NCBI RefSeq assembly: GCF_034387475.1
Contig: NZ_JAXCIL010000001.1
Coordinates: 2,108,001-2,172,000 of the forward strand
Direction of reading: 5' to 3'
DNA: 64,000 nucleotides
Source of the DNA: Pseudomonas sp. Teo4
Lineage (GTDB): Bacteria; Pseudomonadota; Gammaproteobacteria; Pseudomonadales; Pseudomonadaceae
In this document: piece by piece, positions 62,473 to 64,000 of the stretch
How the letters are laid out: every line of letters begins with the position of its first letter
Numbering within the stretch: the first letter of the stretch is position 1
Made by a program: the position numbers and the translations under genes
The notes under the pieces: generated by a model
Database searches by the model: none
Told to the model about the DNA's origin: nothing
What the model saw: the letters and a program-made list of their open reading frames with translations, nothing else

Positions 62473-64000
62473 TCAAGCCTGTTCCTCGCCGTCGAGCAAC
62501 TGCTCCTCGAGGGCCTCTCGATAGTCACCGGGGGCCTGCCAGAGGCCCCGCTGCTGAGCCTCCAGCAGGCGCTCGGTCAAGTCGCGCAGGGCCTCTGGGT
62601 TGTGCTCGCGCATGAAGTCGCGGGTCGCCGGGTCGAGCACGTAGGCGTCGGCCAGTGACTGGTAATGATGGTCATCGATCAGGTGCGTGGTGGCGTCGAA
62701 GGCGAACAGGTTGTCCACCGTCGCCGCCATCTCGAAGGCGCCTTTGTAGCCATGGCGCTTCACGCCGTCGATCCACTTGGGGTTGAGCGCACGGGCACGG
62801 ATGACCCGGTTGAGCTCTTCCTTCAGGGTGCGGATGCGGGGCCGATCGACCTGGCTGTGATCGCCGTGATAACTGGCCACCGTCGTGCCGACCAGAGTCT
62901 CGGAGGCGGCCAGCATGCCACCCTGGAACTGGTAGTAATCGTTGGAGTCGAGCAGGTCATGCTCGTGGTTGTCCTGGTTCTGCAGCACCGCCTGCACCTT
63001 GCTCAGGCGCTGGGCGAACTGGGCACGGGCGGGAGTGCCCTGGTCAGCACTGCCGTATGCATAGCCGCCGTGATTGAGGTAAACCTCGGCCAGGTCTTCG
63101 CGGCTGTGCCACAGGCGACCATCGATGGCGTTCTGCACACCGGCACCGTAAGCGCCAGGCTTGGCACCGAACACTCGCCAGCCTGCTTCACGGGCTGCCT
63201 GGTCGGCCGAGACGCCTTGCGCCAGCAGGGCTTCGCGCTCGCTGCGCACCCGCGCCGCCAGGGGGTTGAGGTCGTCGGGCTCATCCAGTGCCGCCACGGC
63301 CTGCACGGCGGCATCGAACAGACGGATCAGGTTACCGAAGGCGTCGCGGAAGAAGCCCGAAACACGCAATGTGACGTCGACCCGAGGGCGGTCCAGCAGG
63401 CTCAGGGGCAGGATTTCGAAATCGTCGACCCGCTGGCTGCCGGTCGCCCACACAGGCCGAACGCCCATCAACGCCATGGCCTGGGCGATGTCATCGCCAC
63501 CGGTGCGCATGGTTGCCGTGCCCCAGACCGACAGGCCCAACTGGCGCAGGTGGTCGCCATGGTCTTGAAGGTGACGCTCCAGAATCAGGTTGGCCGAGGC
63601 GAAGCCCAGGCGCCAGGCCGTGGTCGTGGGCAGGTTGCGCACATCCACGGTGTAGAAATTGCGGCCGGTGGGCAGCACGTCAAGACGGCCACGGCTGGGT
63701 GCACCACTGGGCCCCGCAGGCACGAAGCGCCCCGACAGGGCTGCCAACAGGCCGCTGATTTCCGATGTGCCACAAGCATCCAGATTCGGCGCGACCTCAT
63801 CACGCAGCGCCTGCACCACCTCATGCACACCCTGCCACTGGGTATGTTCAGGCAACTGCAGAGTGCCCGCCAGGGCTTGCTCGATCACCTGCAGGGCCAT
63901 CAGTTCGATGCGTTCGCGGGTGTCCCCGTGAGTGCGCCACGCGCCACTGCTGACGGCCTGAAGCAACTGGGGACGCGGCCCATCCCAAGGAAGCCCAAGC
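62473..64000 (-). CDS. cobN: CobN-type aerobic cobaltochelatase, C-terminal part (5' end outside window)
   Basis: About 508 residues of the large subunit that inserts cobalt into hydrogenobyrinic acid a,c-diamide. The frame runs open to the right edge (L-G-L-P-W-D-G-P-R-P-Q-L-L). Conserved CobN segments are visible: P-T-G-R-N-F-Y-T-V-D, T-M-R-T-G-G-D-D-I-A, R-V-D-V-T-L-R-V-S-G-F-F-R-D, G-A-Y-G-A-G-V-Q and Y-E/H-G-D-H-S. Full-length CobN has about 1250 residues, so more than half lies outside. Confidence 0.95.
   Translation of the reverse strand, partial: LGLPWDGPRPQLLQAVSSGAWRTHGDTRERIELMALQVIEQALAGTLQLPEHTQWQGVHEVVQALRDEVAPNLDACGTSEISGLLAALSGRFVPAGPSGAPSRGRLDVLPTGRNFYTVDVRNLPTTTAWRLGFASANLILERHLQDHGDHLRQLGLSVWGTATMRTGGDDIAQAMALMGVRPVWATGSQRVDDFEILPLSLLDRPRVDVTLRVSGFFRDAFGNLIRLFDAAVQAVAALDEPDDLNPLAARVRSEREALLAQGVSADQAAREAGWRVFGAKPGAYGAGVQNAIDGRLWHSREDLAEVYLNHGGYAYGSADQGTPARAQFAQRLSKVQAVLQNQDNHEHDLLDSNDYYQFQGGMLAASETLVGTTVASYHGDHSQVDRPRIRTLKEELNRVIRARALNPKWIDGVKRHGYKGAFEMAATVDNLFAFDATTHLIDDHHYQSLADAYVLDPATRDFMREHNPEALRDLTERLLEAQQRGLWQAPGDYREALEEQLLDGEEQA

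Noticed and set aside
1..64000. tRNA, rRNA, riboswitch or CRISPR features
   Set aside because: No cloverleaf, rRNA, cobalamin or TPP riboswitch core, or regular repeat-spacer pattern was recognised by eye; a cobalamin riboswitch may lie upstream of cobN outside the window.

Overview
The window is high-GC proteobacterial chromosome that reads as a Pseudomonas of the putida group. Support comes from a complete fapABCDEF functional-amyloid operon, an RND efflux operon, dense IclR/AraC/LysR regulators, REP-type inverted pairs (arms like CATCGCCGGCAAGCCGGCTC), the aerobic CobN/ChlI/ChlD-type cobaltochelatase genes and a ybiT-type ABC-F gene. The genus is inferred from gene content; no rRNA or tRNA gene was seen.

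Layout. 1-7.4 kb: a leftward CoA-thioester catabolic operon (MaoC hydratase, acyl-CoA synthetase, enoyl-CoA hydratase, two IclR regulators, CaiB CoA-transferase) with a third, partial IclR gene at the edge. 7.7-12.6 kb: ETF-ubiquinone oxidoreductase, a truncated dienelactone-hydrolase-like fragment fused tail to tail with an AraC gene, and a GMC oxidoreductase. 12.6-18.3 kb: RND efflux operon (adaptor, pump, outer-membrane factor). 18.4-25.2 kb: two leftward gene sets (flavodoxin-like/AraC/old yellow enzyme, and hydrolase/NAD-binding/hydrolase), each near an AraC paralogue and each preceded by a pair of TTGCCTAWT sites. 25.4-26.7 kb: glyoxalase-fold protein and a GST.

27-39.9 kb is accessory DNA, AT-richer over about 29-36 kb. 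Two 3' remnants of tyrosine integrase genes (28.3-28.6 and 39.2-39.8 kb) are each followed by the same 29-bp sequence (27/29 identical), which is also the first codons of ybiT. I read this as two elements inserted in tandem at the 5' end of ybiT. The cargo includes an Imm26-like protein, a three-gene exported/membrane set, a Shedu-family (DUF4263) nuclease with a one-base frameshift, an 878-residue STAND-type NTPase with an N-terminal Cap4/DUF4297-like nuclease domain, a 430-residue helical-repeat protein, and decayed phage genes (HTH protein, C5 cytosine methyltransferase, zinc ribbon). The leftward STAND-nuclease, Shedu and helical-repeat genes form the best candidate for an under-described anti-phage locus.

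39.9-50.4 kb returns to core genome: ybiT, a YhhS-type MFS transporter, a secreted hydrolase, azoR and its divergent LysR gene, YjbR and DUF1294 proteins, uppP, a chemoreceptor, and a pnuC/NadR-like kinase pair. 50.7-56.2 kb is fapABCDEF, with a very long serine-rich linker in FapC and a terminator-like hairpin between fapC and fapD. 56.3-60.7 kb: LtaS-type sulfatase, sigma-54 VpsR-like activator and a small conserved protein. 60.8-64 kb: VWA protein, ChlI-type ATPase and the C-terminal part of CobN, which runs off the right edge.
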